Shown piece after piece: positions 1-8,307 of a DNA stretch of 64,000 nt (its first letter is position 1; every line of letters begins with the position of its first letter). Below the pieces are notes generated by a model. The model ran no database searches. It saw only the letters and a program-made list of their open reading frames with translations, and was not told the origin of the DNA. The DNA is from RHLJ01 sp965212165 (GTDB taxonomy: Bacteria; Bacteroidota; Rhodothermia; Balneolales; Balneolaceae): assembly GCA_965212165.1 (NCBI GenBank), contig OZ243096.1, positions 1,240,001-1,304,000 on the forward strand, given 5' to 3'. Both the position numbers and the translations under genes were made by a program.

Positions 1-2
1 TT

Positions 3-203
3 ACAGCTGAACAATTTGAAGATTTAAATGGAACACCAAAATACCAAGATTTCTCATACGAGTTAAAGATACGTGTGACTGGTCTTGAGGTAGGAGAATC
101 TGATCTCTTACTAAAAATTATTCTCCCTTATCTTAAAGACTCAAAAACTGGTGCAGATACAGCGCTTGTAAACATACCCATTGTTGTTTCAGCTGCAGGT
201 TAA
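3..203 (+). CDS. C-terminal end of an unrecognised protein (partial)
   Basis: An open frame runs from the window edge to a TAA at 201-203 and gives about 66 residues, starting TAEQFEDLNGTPKYQDF and ending NIPIVVSAAG. The alternation of short hydrophobic stretches (YELKIRVTGL, LLLKIILPYL) suggests beta strands, as in an immunoglobulin-like or secreted beta domain, but no motif identifies it. A hairpin terminator follows about 60 bases downstream, which fits a real gene end. The start and most of the protein lie outside the window, so no function is proposed. Confidence 0.6.
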   Translation, partial: TAEQFEDLNGTPKYQDFSYELKIRVTGLEVGESDLLLKIILPYLKDSKTGADTALVNIPIVVSAAG

Positions 204-264
204 GTGGTTTCAAAAATGTCTTTTACGATTCAGAAATGAGTGTTTATCGTAATTATAATAAATA

Positions 265-298
265 AAAAAGCCCAAGAGTGATAAACTATTGGGCTTTA
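265..298. terminator. Bidirectional hairpin terminator between the partial gene and tRNA-Arg
   Basis: The arms AAAGCCCAA (267-275) and TTGGGCTTT (289-297) pair perfectly around a 13-base loop. The A-run before the left arm becomes a T-run on the minus strand, and TTT follows on the plus strand, so it can serve both the leftward tRNA transcript and the rightward partial gene. Confidence 0.75.
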
Positions 299-312
299 AT
301 ATATTATGTATG

Positions 313-386
313 TACACCCGACAAGAGTCGAACTTGTAACCGCCTGATTCGTAGTCAGGTACTCTATCCAATTGAGCTACGGGTGC
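313..386 (-). tRNA. tRNA-Arg (anticodon ACG)
   Basis: On the minus strand the 74-base sequence folds as a complete cloverleaf. The acceptor stem is GCACCCG/CGGGTGT (one G-T wobble pair), the D arm contains GCTC...GAGT, the anticodon stem is CCTGA/TCAGG around loop CTACGAA (anticodon ACG), and the T arm is ACAAG-TTCGACT-CTTGT. The discriminator base is A. The 3' CCA is not encoded: the next bases are CAT. ACG is the usual inosine-modified arginine anticodon that reads CGU/CGC/CGA. Confidence 0.95.
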
Positions 387-551
387 ATTTTTTTGAGAGC
401 TCTAAATATAAGGACTTAATACACTCTCTACAACCAATTTTTATGAACTACTTTTACAAACAGATGTCAAATTTTGTATTAAATAATTGCTTAATAACTA
501 TCACTTTTTAACTTATTATATCATATCAAACGAAAACTAAAGATGGAGATT

Positions 552-3140
552 ATGAGAAAACTAATTTACATGTTCATTTGTGCCATGTTATTGCTACCGA
601 TTGGTGTAATGGCTCAAGATGATGATGAGAACCAAAGTAAGTTCGATGAGCTAACAGAGGGAACCGAAATGATGGAGGGCTTTTTTGATTTATATCAAAA
701 GGATGGAAAATTATATATGGCCATTTCAAAAGAGGATCTTAATAAGGATTTCCTCATGAATTTCGAAATTTCACAAGGTATAGGTTCTTCGGGGTTATTC
801 GGTGGTACCATGCTTAATATTTTTGAGGGATTGTTAGTCTCTTTAGAAATGCATGAAGGGAAAGTCTTTTTGGTTAAAAAACCTCATCGCTACACCGCTG
901 AAGAAGGAACACCGCAAGCAATGGCAGTTGAGCTTACTTTCGGAAATTCAGTACTGGAAACAGCAGAGGTAGCGGCTACAAACGATGATGGAGTAATGTT
1001 GATTGATGTTTATTCATGGTTTATATCAGATCTATCTCAAGTTAGTAATCGGGTGAAACGTGCTGTTTCTTCAAGACCGGGACAACCTGGAAGAGCTTCT
1101 TTGGATAAAGGGAAGAGTTATGTAAGTACTGTGAAGTCATTTCCAATGAATACAAATATTGAAGTAAATTTAACTTTCAATAATCAAGAGGATGGAGCTC
1201 CAAGAACGGTTCCTGATTCAAGATATATTCCTGTTGGTGTTCATTATAGTCTGGTACAATTACCTGAAGTACCTATGACCCCTAGAATGGCAGATGATAG
1301 AACCGGTTATTTTATGACGGTTCATAAAGACTTTACTGATGATGAGGAAGAATTTTTTCGCCGATATGTAAATAAATGGAGATTAGAGTGTGATGGACCA
1401 GCAGGAGCTGATGGGTTATGTACTCCTAAAAAACCAATCACTTATTATATAGATCATACCGTTCCAGAGGAGTATCGCCAAATTATGATTGATGGGATTC
1501 TTGAATTCAATCGCGCTTTTGAGGCTGCTGGATTTAGAAATGGGATAGATGCAAAAATGCTTCCTGAAGGAGTTGACCCTGAAGATATTAGATATGCGAC
1601 AATGCGTTGGAATGTTTCTGATCAATCAGGATATGGAGCCATTGGACCTTCTGTAGTTGATCCGCGAACTGGCGAAATTTTAGATGCTGATATTCTTTAT
1701 GAAGCAAACATGGTTCAAGGGTGGAAGAACTTCTATAAAACAAATATAAGTCCTAACACTGCTATAAATGAAATGTTTGAGCTTTCTGCTGAGGAAGAAG
1801 CGGCGTTAAGAAACGGAGGTGAGATAGCTTCTTTAGCTGATGAAATCTCTTCTCAAGGCACATTACTCAGAACAGCGTTAATCGCTTCTGGAGAAATTGG
1901 ACCTGGTGATCCTGTTCCGAATTCTTATGTGATGGAAGCCATGAAGAGAGTGACGATGCACGAACTTGGTCATACCTTGGGTTTACGTCACAACTTTAGA
2001 TCTTCAGCTGATACTCCTTTCGATAAATTACATGACAAAGCTTACACTAAAGAAAATGGATTAGCTAGTTCGGTGATGGAATACCCAGGGATTAATATTT
2101 CTCCTAATGGAAATCAAGGATATTACTATTCACCCTCAGTTGGTTCATATGACCTTTGGGTAATTTCTTACGGTTATACACCAAGTGACAAAAGAGCAGA
2201 AGAGCTTGCTCGACAAGCCGCAACTCCAGGACATGCTTATGGACCTGATGAAGATGCACGCGGTTTTGGAGCATTAGATCCAGATGTAAGTGTATACGAC
2301 TTAAGTAGCGATCCTTTAGCTTGGGGAATGGAAAGAACTGCATTAATCAAGAATATCTGGAAAGATCTTCCTGACCATGTACTAACTGATAATATGCCAT
2401 ACTTTGAAGTTACTGATGCGTTCAGAACATTAGGGAATCAGTACGCAAGAGCGGCCTCTACTGGAGTGAAGTATATAGGTGGTCAATATCAATACAGAGA
2501 CCATAAAGGTGATCCAAACGAACGAGGACCTTTTGTTAATGTAGATAAAGCTCGCCAAGAAGAAGCGCTACAATTCCTAATTGATGATGTATTTTCTGTC
2601 GATGCTTTTGAGCTTTCGCCTGAGGTTTATCAAATGTTTGGTGCAAACAGATGGAGTCATTGGGGAGTTACCAATACAGTAAATGGCCGTATTGACTTTC
2701 CATTACATCAGACACTATTATCAATTCAGTCTTCATTGCTTGCACAGATTACGAGTCCACAGAAGTTTGCTCGAATTCGTGATGCTGAAGTTAAATTTGG
2801 TGCAGAAAACGTAATGACTATTCCTGAATTAATGCAGGGAATCACAGAATCGGTTTGGAGTGAAGTATGGGCTGCTCCTGGAAAAAACGTAGAAAGTTTA
2901 AGACGCGATCTACAGCGTGCCTATATTGATAGAATGGGAATGCTCGTTACTGATGCTCCTAATAGTACTCCTGCAGATGCTAGATCGGTTGCTCGATTAC
3001 AACTTACGGATTTGAAATCTAGAATTGATCGTAGATTAAGTCCACCATTTAGTTTTGATACTTATACGGAAGCTCACTTACGTGAAGTTCAAACACGTAT
3101 AGAAAAAATACTCGAAGCAGATTTAAGTTTAGAAAACTAA
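552..3140 (+). CDS. Secreted zinc metalloprotease, DUF5117/DUF4953 type
   Basis: About 862 residues. Starting at the second ATG (552) gives a clean signal peptide, MRKLIYMFICAMLLLPIGVMAQ, followed by an acidic mature start; the ATG at 543 adds only three residues and is possible. The extended zinc motif HELGHTLGLRHN lies at residues 470-481, giving HExxHxxGxxH with the three metal-binding histidines of metzincin-like proteases. The overall form (N-terminal beta-rich domain, central protease, helical C-terminus) matches the DUF5117/DUF5118/DUF4953 zinc-dependent metalloproteases common in Bacteroidota; their substrates are not established. A paralogue lies at 38642-41137. A perfect palindromic terminator follows the stop codon, so it is probably transcribed alone. 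Confidence 0.9.
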   Translation: MRKLIYMFICAMLLLPIGVMAQDDDENQSKFDELTEGTEMMEGFFDLYQKDGKLYMAISKEDLNKDFLMNFEISQGIGSSGLFGGTMLNIFEGLLVSLEMHEGKVFLVKKPHRYTAEEGTPQAMAVELTFGNSVLETAEVAATNDDGVMLIDVYSWFISDLSQVSNRVKRAVSSRPGQPGRASLDKGKSYVSTVKSFPMNTNIEVNLTFNNQEDGAPRTVPDSRYIPVGVHYSLVQLPEVPMTPRMADDRTGYFMTVHKDFTDDEEEFFRRYVNKWRLECDGPAGADGLCTPKKPITYYIDHTVPEEYRQIMIDGILEFNRAFEAAGFRNGIDAKMLPEGVDPEDIRYATMRWNVSDQSGYGAIGPSVVDPRTGEILDADILYEANMVQGWKNFYKTNISPNTAINEMFELSAEEEAALRNGGEIASLADEISSQGTLLRTALIASGEIGPGDPVPNSYVMEAMKRVTMHELGHTLGLRHNFRSSADTPFDKLHDKAYTKENGLASSVMEYPGINISPNGNQGYYYSPSVGSYDLWVISYGYTPSDKRAEELARQAATPGHAYGPDEDARGFGALDPDVSVYDLSSDPLAWGMERTALIKNIWKDLPDHVLTDNMPYFEVTDAFRTLGNQYARAASTGVKYIGGQYQYRDHKGDPNERGPFVNVDKARQEEALQFLIDDVFSVDAFELSPEVYQMFGANRWSHWGVTNTVNGRIDFPLHQTLLSIQSSLLAQITSPQKFARIRDAEVKFGAENVMTIPELMQGITESVWSEVWAAPGKNVESLRRDLQRAYIDRMGMLVTDAPNSTPADARSVARLQLTDLKSRIDRRLSPPFSFDTYTEAHLREVQTRIEKILEADLSLEN

Positions 3141-3151
3141 ATCAAAGCAAT

Positions 3152-3187
3152 AAAAAAAGCCTTTTCAGTTAACTGAAAAGGCTTTTT
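3152..3187. terminator. Perfect palindromic terminator between convergent genes
   Basis: AAAGCCTTTTCAGTT is followed directly by its exact complement AACTGAAAAGGCTTT, with A-run and T-run flanks. It serves the metalloprotease gene (+) and ahcY (-), which converge here. Confidence 0.9.
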
Positions 3188-3214
3188 AATTTCTTGTACT
3201 AAATAAATGGGATA

Positions 3215-4522
3215 TTAGTACCTATATTCATCAGACTTATAAGGACCAGTAATAGGCACGCCAATATAAGCTGCTTGGTCTTCAGATAAAGTTTCAAGGT
3301 CAACACCAATTTTTGAAAGGTGTAAACGAGCTACTTTCTCATCTAATGATTTTGGAAGAACATGAACACCAGGTGTGAATTCTTCTGGTCTATTCCAAAG
3401 AGCTATTTGAGCAAGAGTTTGATTAGCAAAACTATTACTCATCACAAAAGAAGGATGACCAGTTGCATTACCAAGGTTCATTAAACGTCCTTGTGAAAGA
3501 AGTACTATTTGCTTACCTGACTTAAGTGTAAAGATATCAACCTGAGGCTTGATGTTCTCTTCTTCAGAATTAGCTTTCAACCAAGCAACATCAATTTCAT
3601 TATCAAAGTGACCAATATTACCTACTATAACTTTGTCTTTCAAACTCTCGAAATGATGACCTTTTAGAATGTCTTTATTTCCAGTAGCAGTAACAATAAT
3701 GTCTGCGCGAGGCGCTGCATCATCCATACGTTTAACTTCAAAACCATCCATTGCTGCTTGAAGTGCACAAATTGGATCAATTTCAGTAACTATTACACGA
3801 GCACCAGCTCCTCTAAGAGAAGCCGCAGTACCTTTACCTACATCGCCATATCCAGCAACAACAGCAACTTTACCAGCCATCATGGTATCAGTAGCTCTAC
3901 GAATTGCATCTACTGCAGATTCTTTACAGCCATACTTATTATCAAACTTAGATTTAGTTACTGAATCGTTAACATTAATTGCTGGGATAGGTAGAGTCCC
4001 ATTTCTTTCTCTTTCGATCAATCTTAGAACGCCTGTAGTAGTCTCTTCAGAAATTCCTTGAACTCCTTCAACTAATTCTGGGTAGTTATCAAGAACCATA
4101 TTGGTAAGATCTCCACCATCATCAAGAATCATATTTAATGGCTGTCCGTCTGGGAAAAATATTGTTTGTTCAATACACCAGTCGAATTCCTCTTCAGTCA
4201 TTCCTTTCCAAGCATAAACAGGAACACCGGCTGCTGCTATTGCTGCTGCTGCATGATCTTGAGTTGAATAAATATTACACGATGACCAAGTTACATCTGC
4301 ACCTAGGTCTACCAATGTTTCTATTAAAACAGCAGTTTGAATAGTCATATGAAGACAACCAGCAATACGAGCACCCTTCAAAGGTTGTTCTGCTCTATAT
4401 TCTTCACGGATAGCCATTAGTCCTGGCATTTCAGCTTCAGCTAGATCAATCTCTTGACGACCATACTTAGCGTCGTTTATGTCTTTGACTTTATAGGCCA
4501 ATTTTTCTTCTACTTGTTGCAT
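3215..4522 (-). CDS. ahcY: Adenosylhomocysteinase (S-adenosylhomocysteine hydrolase)
   Basis: 435 residues. It hydrolyses S-adenosylhomocysteine to adenosine and homocysteine in the methyl cycle, using tightly bound NAD. The Rossmann segment VAGYGDVGKGTAASLRGAG, the downstream VTEIDPICALQA, the NVNDSVTKSKFDN substrate/cofactor loop and the C-terminal PITGPYKSDEYRY tail are all typical. The length fits a complete enzyme. It lies 10 bases downstream of a thioredoxin-like lipoprotein gene on the same strand, so the two are probably co-transcribed, although their functions are not obviously linked. No S-adenosylhomocysteine riboswitch is apparent in the short gap. A GCT/GCA-rich stretch around 4230-4250 is simply an alanine run in the protein. 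Confidence 0.97.
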   Translation of the reverse strand: MQQVEEKLAYKVKDINDAKYGRQEIDLAEAEMPGLMAIREEYRAEQPLKGARIAGCLHMTIQTAVLIETLVDLGADVTWSSCNIYSTQDHAAAAIAAAGVPVYAWKGMTEEEFDWCIEQTIFFPDGQPLNMILDDGGDLTNMVLDNYPELVEGVQGISEETTTGVLRLIERERNGTLPIPAINVNDSVTKSKFDNKYGCKESAVDAIRRATDTMMAGKVAVVAGYGDVGKGTAASLRGAGARVIVTEIDPICALQAAMDGFEVKRMDDAAPRADIIVTATGNKDILKGHHFESLKDKVIVGNIGHFDNEIDVAWLKANSEEENIKPQVDIFTLKSGKQIVLLSQGRLMNLGNATGHPSFVMSNSFANQTLAQIALWNRPEEFTPGVHVLPKSLDEKVARLHLSKIGVDLETLSEDQAAYIGVPITGPYKSDEYRY

Positions 4523-4532
4523 TTTACTATAT

Positions 4533-5069
4533 CTATAAATTTTTATTGTCTTCTATAATCGCTTTCGCTTTTAAGTAATCACCCTCTGTTCCGGATGATC
4601 CTAATTCAGCTTTAATTAAAAAACCGTTTGGATCGATGAATACTTTGAAAGGTATACCTAATGAAATCACTTCTCCGCCAATATCATTCACATCAAGCGA
4701 AAAAGAGAAATCATAATTATTCTTATCAAGAAATTCTTGAACATCAACTTCTGTATCAGCAGTAAGTGTGTTTACAGCTAGTACAGCAAATTCATCTCCA
4801 TATTCTTTTTTGAGTGAATCCATTGCAGGAAAAACCATTAGGCAAGGTCCGCACCAAGTTTCCCAGAAATCAATCATTACAACTTTTCCAGCGAAATCAG
4901 AAAGGTAAACTTCTTCACCATCCATAGTTTGAAAAGCTGCTCTTTGTAAAACAGCTTCAATACGAGCTTCTTCTTCAGATAATTCTCTTGGGTTTTGAGC
5001 TTTTTGTTCACAAGAAGTGGATACAAATAGGAAAACAGCGATGAGTAAGAATAGAAAATTTTGTTTCAT
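4533..5069 (-). CDS. Thioredoxin-like lipoprotein (TlpA family)
   Basis: 178 residues from the ATG at 5069. A longer reading from 5162 is possible, but it would place a lipoprotein signal peptide inside the protein, so the shorter start is preferred. MKQNFLFLLIAVFLFVSTSC gives a signal with lipobox cysteine at 20. The thioredoxin fold follows, with WCGPC at residues 72-76 (active cysteines 73 and 76) and a PFKVFIDPNG segment resembling the cis-proline region. TlpA/ResA proteins reduce disulfides outside the cytoplasm, for example on apocytochromes or exported proteins. Its partner is unknown. It lies immediately upstream of ahcY in the same direction. Confidence 0.9.
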   Translation of the reverse strand: MKQNFLFLLIAVFLFVSTSCEQKAQNPRELSEEEARIEAVLQRAAFQTMDGEEVYLSDFAGKVVMIDFWETWCGPCLMVFPAMDSLKKEYGDEFAVLAVNTLTADTEVDVQEFLDKNNYDFSFSLDVNDIGGEVISLGIPFKVFIDPNGFLIKAELGSSGTEGDYLKAKAIIEDNKNL

Positions 5070-5225
5070 GTATTTACTTAAATAATTAGAGATCAAAAGA
5101 TAAGGTTTATGAGTGAGAAAAGTATAATTGAGAATAGTTAATGAACTGATAGATGAATACAAGATAATTCAGATATATTTAAAATCATTTCGTGTGCTTT
5201 TTATAGATGAATCTTATCTTGGGTA

Positions 5226-6452
5226 ATGCAAAATTCATCAGAGACAAGTCAGGTAAACGACTTTACTATTATCGGGGCAGGAATAGTTGGTTTAGCAACA
5301 GCGTATAAACTCTCTATCGCTTATCCAGAGGCTAGCATTCTTATTTTAGAAAAAGAAGATAAAGTAGCAGCTCATCAAACGGGTAAAAACTCTGGTGTTA
5401 TTCACTCAGGTATTTACTATAAACCGGGGAGTTATAAGGCAAAGAATTGTAAAGATGGAAGGCATCAACTTGTAGATTTTTGTAGGAATTATGATGTCAA
5501 AATTGATGTGTGTGGAAAAGTTATTGTTGCTACTGAAGAAGAAGAATTGCCAAGACTAGAGAAAATTTATGAACGCGGTCTTGAAAATGAAATTGAAGGA
5601 ATAGAAAAGATAAATGAAAAACAACTTGCTGAGATTGAGCCACATGTTAAAGGTATAGCGGCAATTAAAGTACCATGTGCTGGTATTGTAGACTATGCTG
5701 GAATGTGTGTTAAGCTTAAAGAGATTATAGAGCAAGGCAATGGAAGACTTCAGTTTGGCCAAAAAGTAGAAAAGATTTCTGAAATTGGTGAAGTAATTAC
5801 TGTCAGTACAACTAAAGAAACCTTTAAAACTAAACACTTGATTAATTGTGCCGGTTTATATTGTGATCATGTTGCAAAATCTGCCGGAATTAAATCACCT
5901 GTAAAAATAGTCCCTTTTAAAGGTGAATATTATGAACTTAAACCAGATGCAGAATATTTGGTTAACCATTTAATTTATCCCCTTCCAAATCCTGAATTCC
6001 CTTTTTTAGGAGTACATTTTACACGAATGGTATTAGGAGGTATCGAATGTGGGCCGAATGCAGTATTTGTTTTTAAAAGAGAAGGATATGATAAGTTCGC
6101 TTTTGATTTTAAGGAAGGCTTCGAAGCCTTATTCTTTAAAGGCTTCCGAAAAATGGCCGCTAAGCATTGGAAAATGGGATTAGATGAGTATAAACGTTCA
6201 TTTTCAAAAAAAGCGTTTGTAAAAGGACTCCAGAAGTTAATTCCTGAAGTTCAAGAACATCATCTTAAACAAGCGCCTGCAGGAGTAAGGGCAATGGCAT
6301 TACTTCCAAACGGAGAGATTCTGGATGATTTCTATTTTGAAGTTGTCAATAAGCAAATTCATGTTTTAAATGCACCAAGTCCTGCCGCAACTGCAGCTTT
6401 AGCAATAGGTGATGAGATCGTGAATAAAGTGAAAGAAGAATTCGAATTATAA
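5226..6452 (+). CDS. lhgO: L-2-hydroxyglutarate oxidase/dehydrogenase
   Basis: 408 residues. The FAD-binding motif IIGAGIVGLATAYKL lies near residue 15 and is followed by HQTGKNSGVIHSGIYY, which is characteristic of LhgO-type members of the DAO flavoprotein family. The C-terminal QAPAGVRAMALLPNGEILDDFYF and APSPAATAALAIGDEI segments also fit. The enzyme oxidises L-2-hydroxyglutarate to 2-oxoglutarate, repairing a side product of malate or lactate dehydrogenases, and usually feeds electrons to the membrane quinone pool. The stop codon overlaps the end of the convergent universal stress gene by six bases. No partner gene is adjacent. Confidence 0.93.
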   Translation: MQNSSETSQVNDFTIIGAGIVGLATAYKLSIAYPEASILILEKEDKVAAHQTGKNSGVIHSGIYYKPGSYKAKNCKDGRHQLVDFCRNYDVKIDVCGKVIVATEEEELPRLEKIYERGLENEIEGIEKINEKQLAEIEPHVKGIAAIKVPCAGIVDYAGMCVKLKEIIEQGNGRLQFGQKVEKISEIGEVITVSTTKETFKTKHLINCAGLYCDHVAKSAGIKSPVKIVPFKGEYYELKPDAEYLVNHLIYPLPNPEFPFLGVHFTRMVLGGIECGPNAVFVFKREGYDKFAFDFKEGFEALFFKGFRKMAAKHWKMGLDEYKRSFSKKAFVKGLQKLIPEVQEHHLKQAPAGVRAMALLPNGEILDDFYFEVVNKQIHVLNAPSPAATAALAIGDEIVNKVKEEFEL

Positions 6453-7373
6453 TTCTAGTAAAGCATCCCAAAGCTTCATACTTCTGCCTTTATTTTTAAC
6501 GATAATCAATGGTAGGTATTGATCTCTATCAATAAGTGCTTCTGTAATGCTTCCAAGAACAAAAGAAGAAAGCGTATTACGACCTCTAGAGCCTATTATC
6601 ACTGCATCAATTTGATTTGAAAAAGAATAGCGATTAATCATATACGGAATGCTATCACTTTTTTGGAGTCTGTAATGCATAATAAAACTATTCTCATCGA
6701 TATTTTTTTCAGATAAAAACTTAGAAAGCCGACCTTTAACGGTATTTAAGAGTTCTTCCGAAAATTCATCAATAGATAGGCCAGTTTTAAAATATCCACT
6801 AGGAATTTTGTAAATATGAAGCGCATGAATTTCAATTCCTGGACGACTCTTTGCCAAATTAAATGCATGCTCTAATGCCATTAGGCTATTCTTTGAGAAA
6901 TCAAGAGGCACAAGGATTTTATTGATTTCATCAGGTAAAGATGGTGGAATTAATGCAATTGTACAACCAACACTTCGAACCACTTTTTGTAGAAATGCTA
7001 CTTCGCTTTCACTGTCATTTTCATCGCTACGATTTATAACTAATAAGTCGATATCATTTTCTCGAACAACTTCCGAAATACTGCGAAGTTTAACACCATC
7101 AAGGATTTGGTAGTCAATGTTCTTTACAGATAATATCTCAGGATAATTTTCAATTTTCTTTTGAATTGCACCTTTAATTGAATCATCAATTGGTGGTATT
7201 AAACCAGGGTATTTTTCAACTAGTTCCTTTGGAACATCCAGGTTATCTGCTACATGAAGAAATAAAATCGATTCAATAGAGAATAAACTTGTTATTCGAT
7301 TTAAATAATCACAAACTATATCGTCGTGATCATTTAATTCCATGACTACTAGAAGTCGCTTAATAGAATACAT
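6447..7373 (-). CDS. Tandem universal stress protein (two Usp domains)
   Basis: 308 residues with two Usp domains, about 1-140 and 150-290. The second contains GSRGRNTLSSFVLGS, which fits the ATP-binding pattern G-2x-G-9x-G-S, and the first lacks a clear copy, so probably only one half binds nucleotide. Such tandem Usp proteins are cytoplasmic and accumulate under starvation or stress. They act as nucleotide-dependent regulators rather than enzymes, and the target cannot be deduced here. It converges with and slightly overlaps lhgO. No operon partner is visible and about 220 bases without a gene lie upstream. Confidence 0.9.
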   Translation of the reverse strand: MYSIKRLLVVMELNDHDDIVCDYLNRITSLFSIESILFLHVADNLDVPKELVEKYPGLIPPIDDSIKGAIQKKIENYPEILSVKNIDYQILDGVKLRSISEVVRENDIDLLVINRSDENDSESEVAFLQKVVRSVGCTIALIPPSLPDEINKILVPLDFSKNSLMALEHAFNLAKSRPGIEIHALHIYKIPSGYFKTGLSIDEFSEELLNTVKGRLSKFLSEKNIDENSFIMHYRLQKSDSIPYMINRYSFSNQIDAVIIGSRGRNTLSSFVLGSITEALIDRDQYLPLIIVKNKGRSMKLWDALLEL

Positions 7374-7597
7374 AAGGTTTTACCGTCTGAGAATTTGACT
7401 ATAATTAATAGAGAATTATTAACAATACAAAGCTAATAAGTTAAGGTTATCTCCAAACTTATTTAGAATAAGATGTTCTAATTTATTTAAACGTCAATAG
7501 GATTGTAACATGTTTACGATTTGTATATCCTATTAGAGTTGATACAAAATATGGTATCAATTACTTTGAGCTATATTATTAACTAAGAAATTATATT

Positions 7598-8260
7598 ATG
7601 AAGAAAAGCTACTATTCTATTTTTATTTTACTTATCGCTTCTACTTCTGCATTTGCACAAGTTGATTATGAGTCTCAAATTCAGACTATTTTAACTGGAT
7701 GTAATTCATGTCATGGGCAAGGTCAAAATACTTTTAATTCAAGTTCTTATGCTGCTGTTATGGAAAGCACAAGTGCTTCAAATAAGTACGATAAGAAACA
7801 TGTAATCCCGAATGACCCTAATGGGAGTCCTTTAGTAGATAAGATTGAGCCGAACCCAGATCATGGTTCAAGAATGCCACAAGGTGGAACTTTATCAGAT
7901 AGTCAAATTCAATTAATTAGACAATGGATTGCTGAAGGTGCAAATGCAACAGCTACTTCAAATGAATTAGAAGTAACTGATGTTAAAGAATTTCGTTTGG
8001 TTGGAAATTATCCGAATCCATTCAATCCGAGTACACAAATACAATTTGATGTTCCAGTAGCAACCCAGTATACAATTTCGATCTTTACAGTTCATGGTCA
8101 GCTAATAAGTGAGCAGGTTGGAAATGTTTCATCAGGAAGAGCTCAGGTACCAGTTAATTTAAGTGGAAACCCAACAGGTATTTATTTGTACAAAGTTAGT
8201 GCTCAGTCGAATGGCATAAATCAATTGATAGGAACAGGTAGAATGACGCTTATTAAGTGA
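7598..8260 (+). CDS. Exported c-type cytochrome domain with T9SS sorting tail
   Basis: 220 residues. The signal peptide is MKKSYYSIFILLIASTSAFA. A heme-c motif CNSCH lies at residues 35-39, and SRMPQGG (Met93) offers a plausible axial methionine, as in planctomycete-type cytochrome c domains. After an acidic linker, a type A T9SS C-terminal domain starts at about residue 130 with NYPNPFNPST (137-146) and ends in RMTLIK. The protein is therefore predicted to get heme in the periplasm and then be exported across the outer membrane and attached to the surface or released. The family suggests electron transfer, but no enzyme partner lies nearby. The gene stands alone. Confidence 0.88.
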   Translation: MKKSYYSIFILLIASTSAFAQVDYESQIQTILTGCNSCHGQGQNTFNSSSYAAVMESTSASNKYDKKHVIPNDPNGSPLVDKIEPNPDHGSRMPQGGTLSDSQIQLIRQWIAEGANATATSNELEVTDVKEFRLVGNYPNPFNPSTQIQFDVPVATQYTISIFTVHGQLISEQVGNVSSGRAQVPVNLSGNPTGIYLYKVSAQSNGINQLIGTGRMTLIK

Positions 8261-8307
8261 TTTTATACCTAGATATTGTATTAAATCAGTAGTAAAAAAG
8301 AGATATT

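Noticed and set aside
278..511. A 77-residue plus-strand reading frame
   Set aside because: It runs through the tRNA-Arg gene on the opposite strand and gives the well-known false peptide produced by antisense tRNA sequence.
4225..4255. Apparent GCT/GCA triplet repeat
   Set aside because: It encodes an alanine run (AAAAIAAAG-like) within ahcY and is explained by the protein.
7374..7597. Possible Bacteroidota-type promoter (TTG ... TTACTTTG near 7538-7570) before the cytochrome gene
   Set aside because: The match to the TAnnTTTG element is imperfect and AT-rich sequence gives many such near matches, so it is not listed as a feature.
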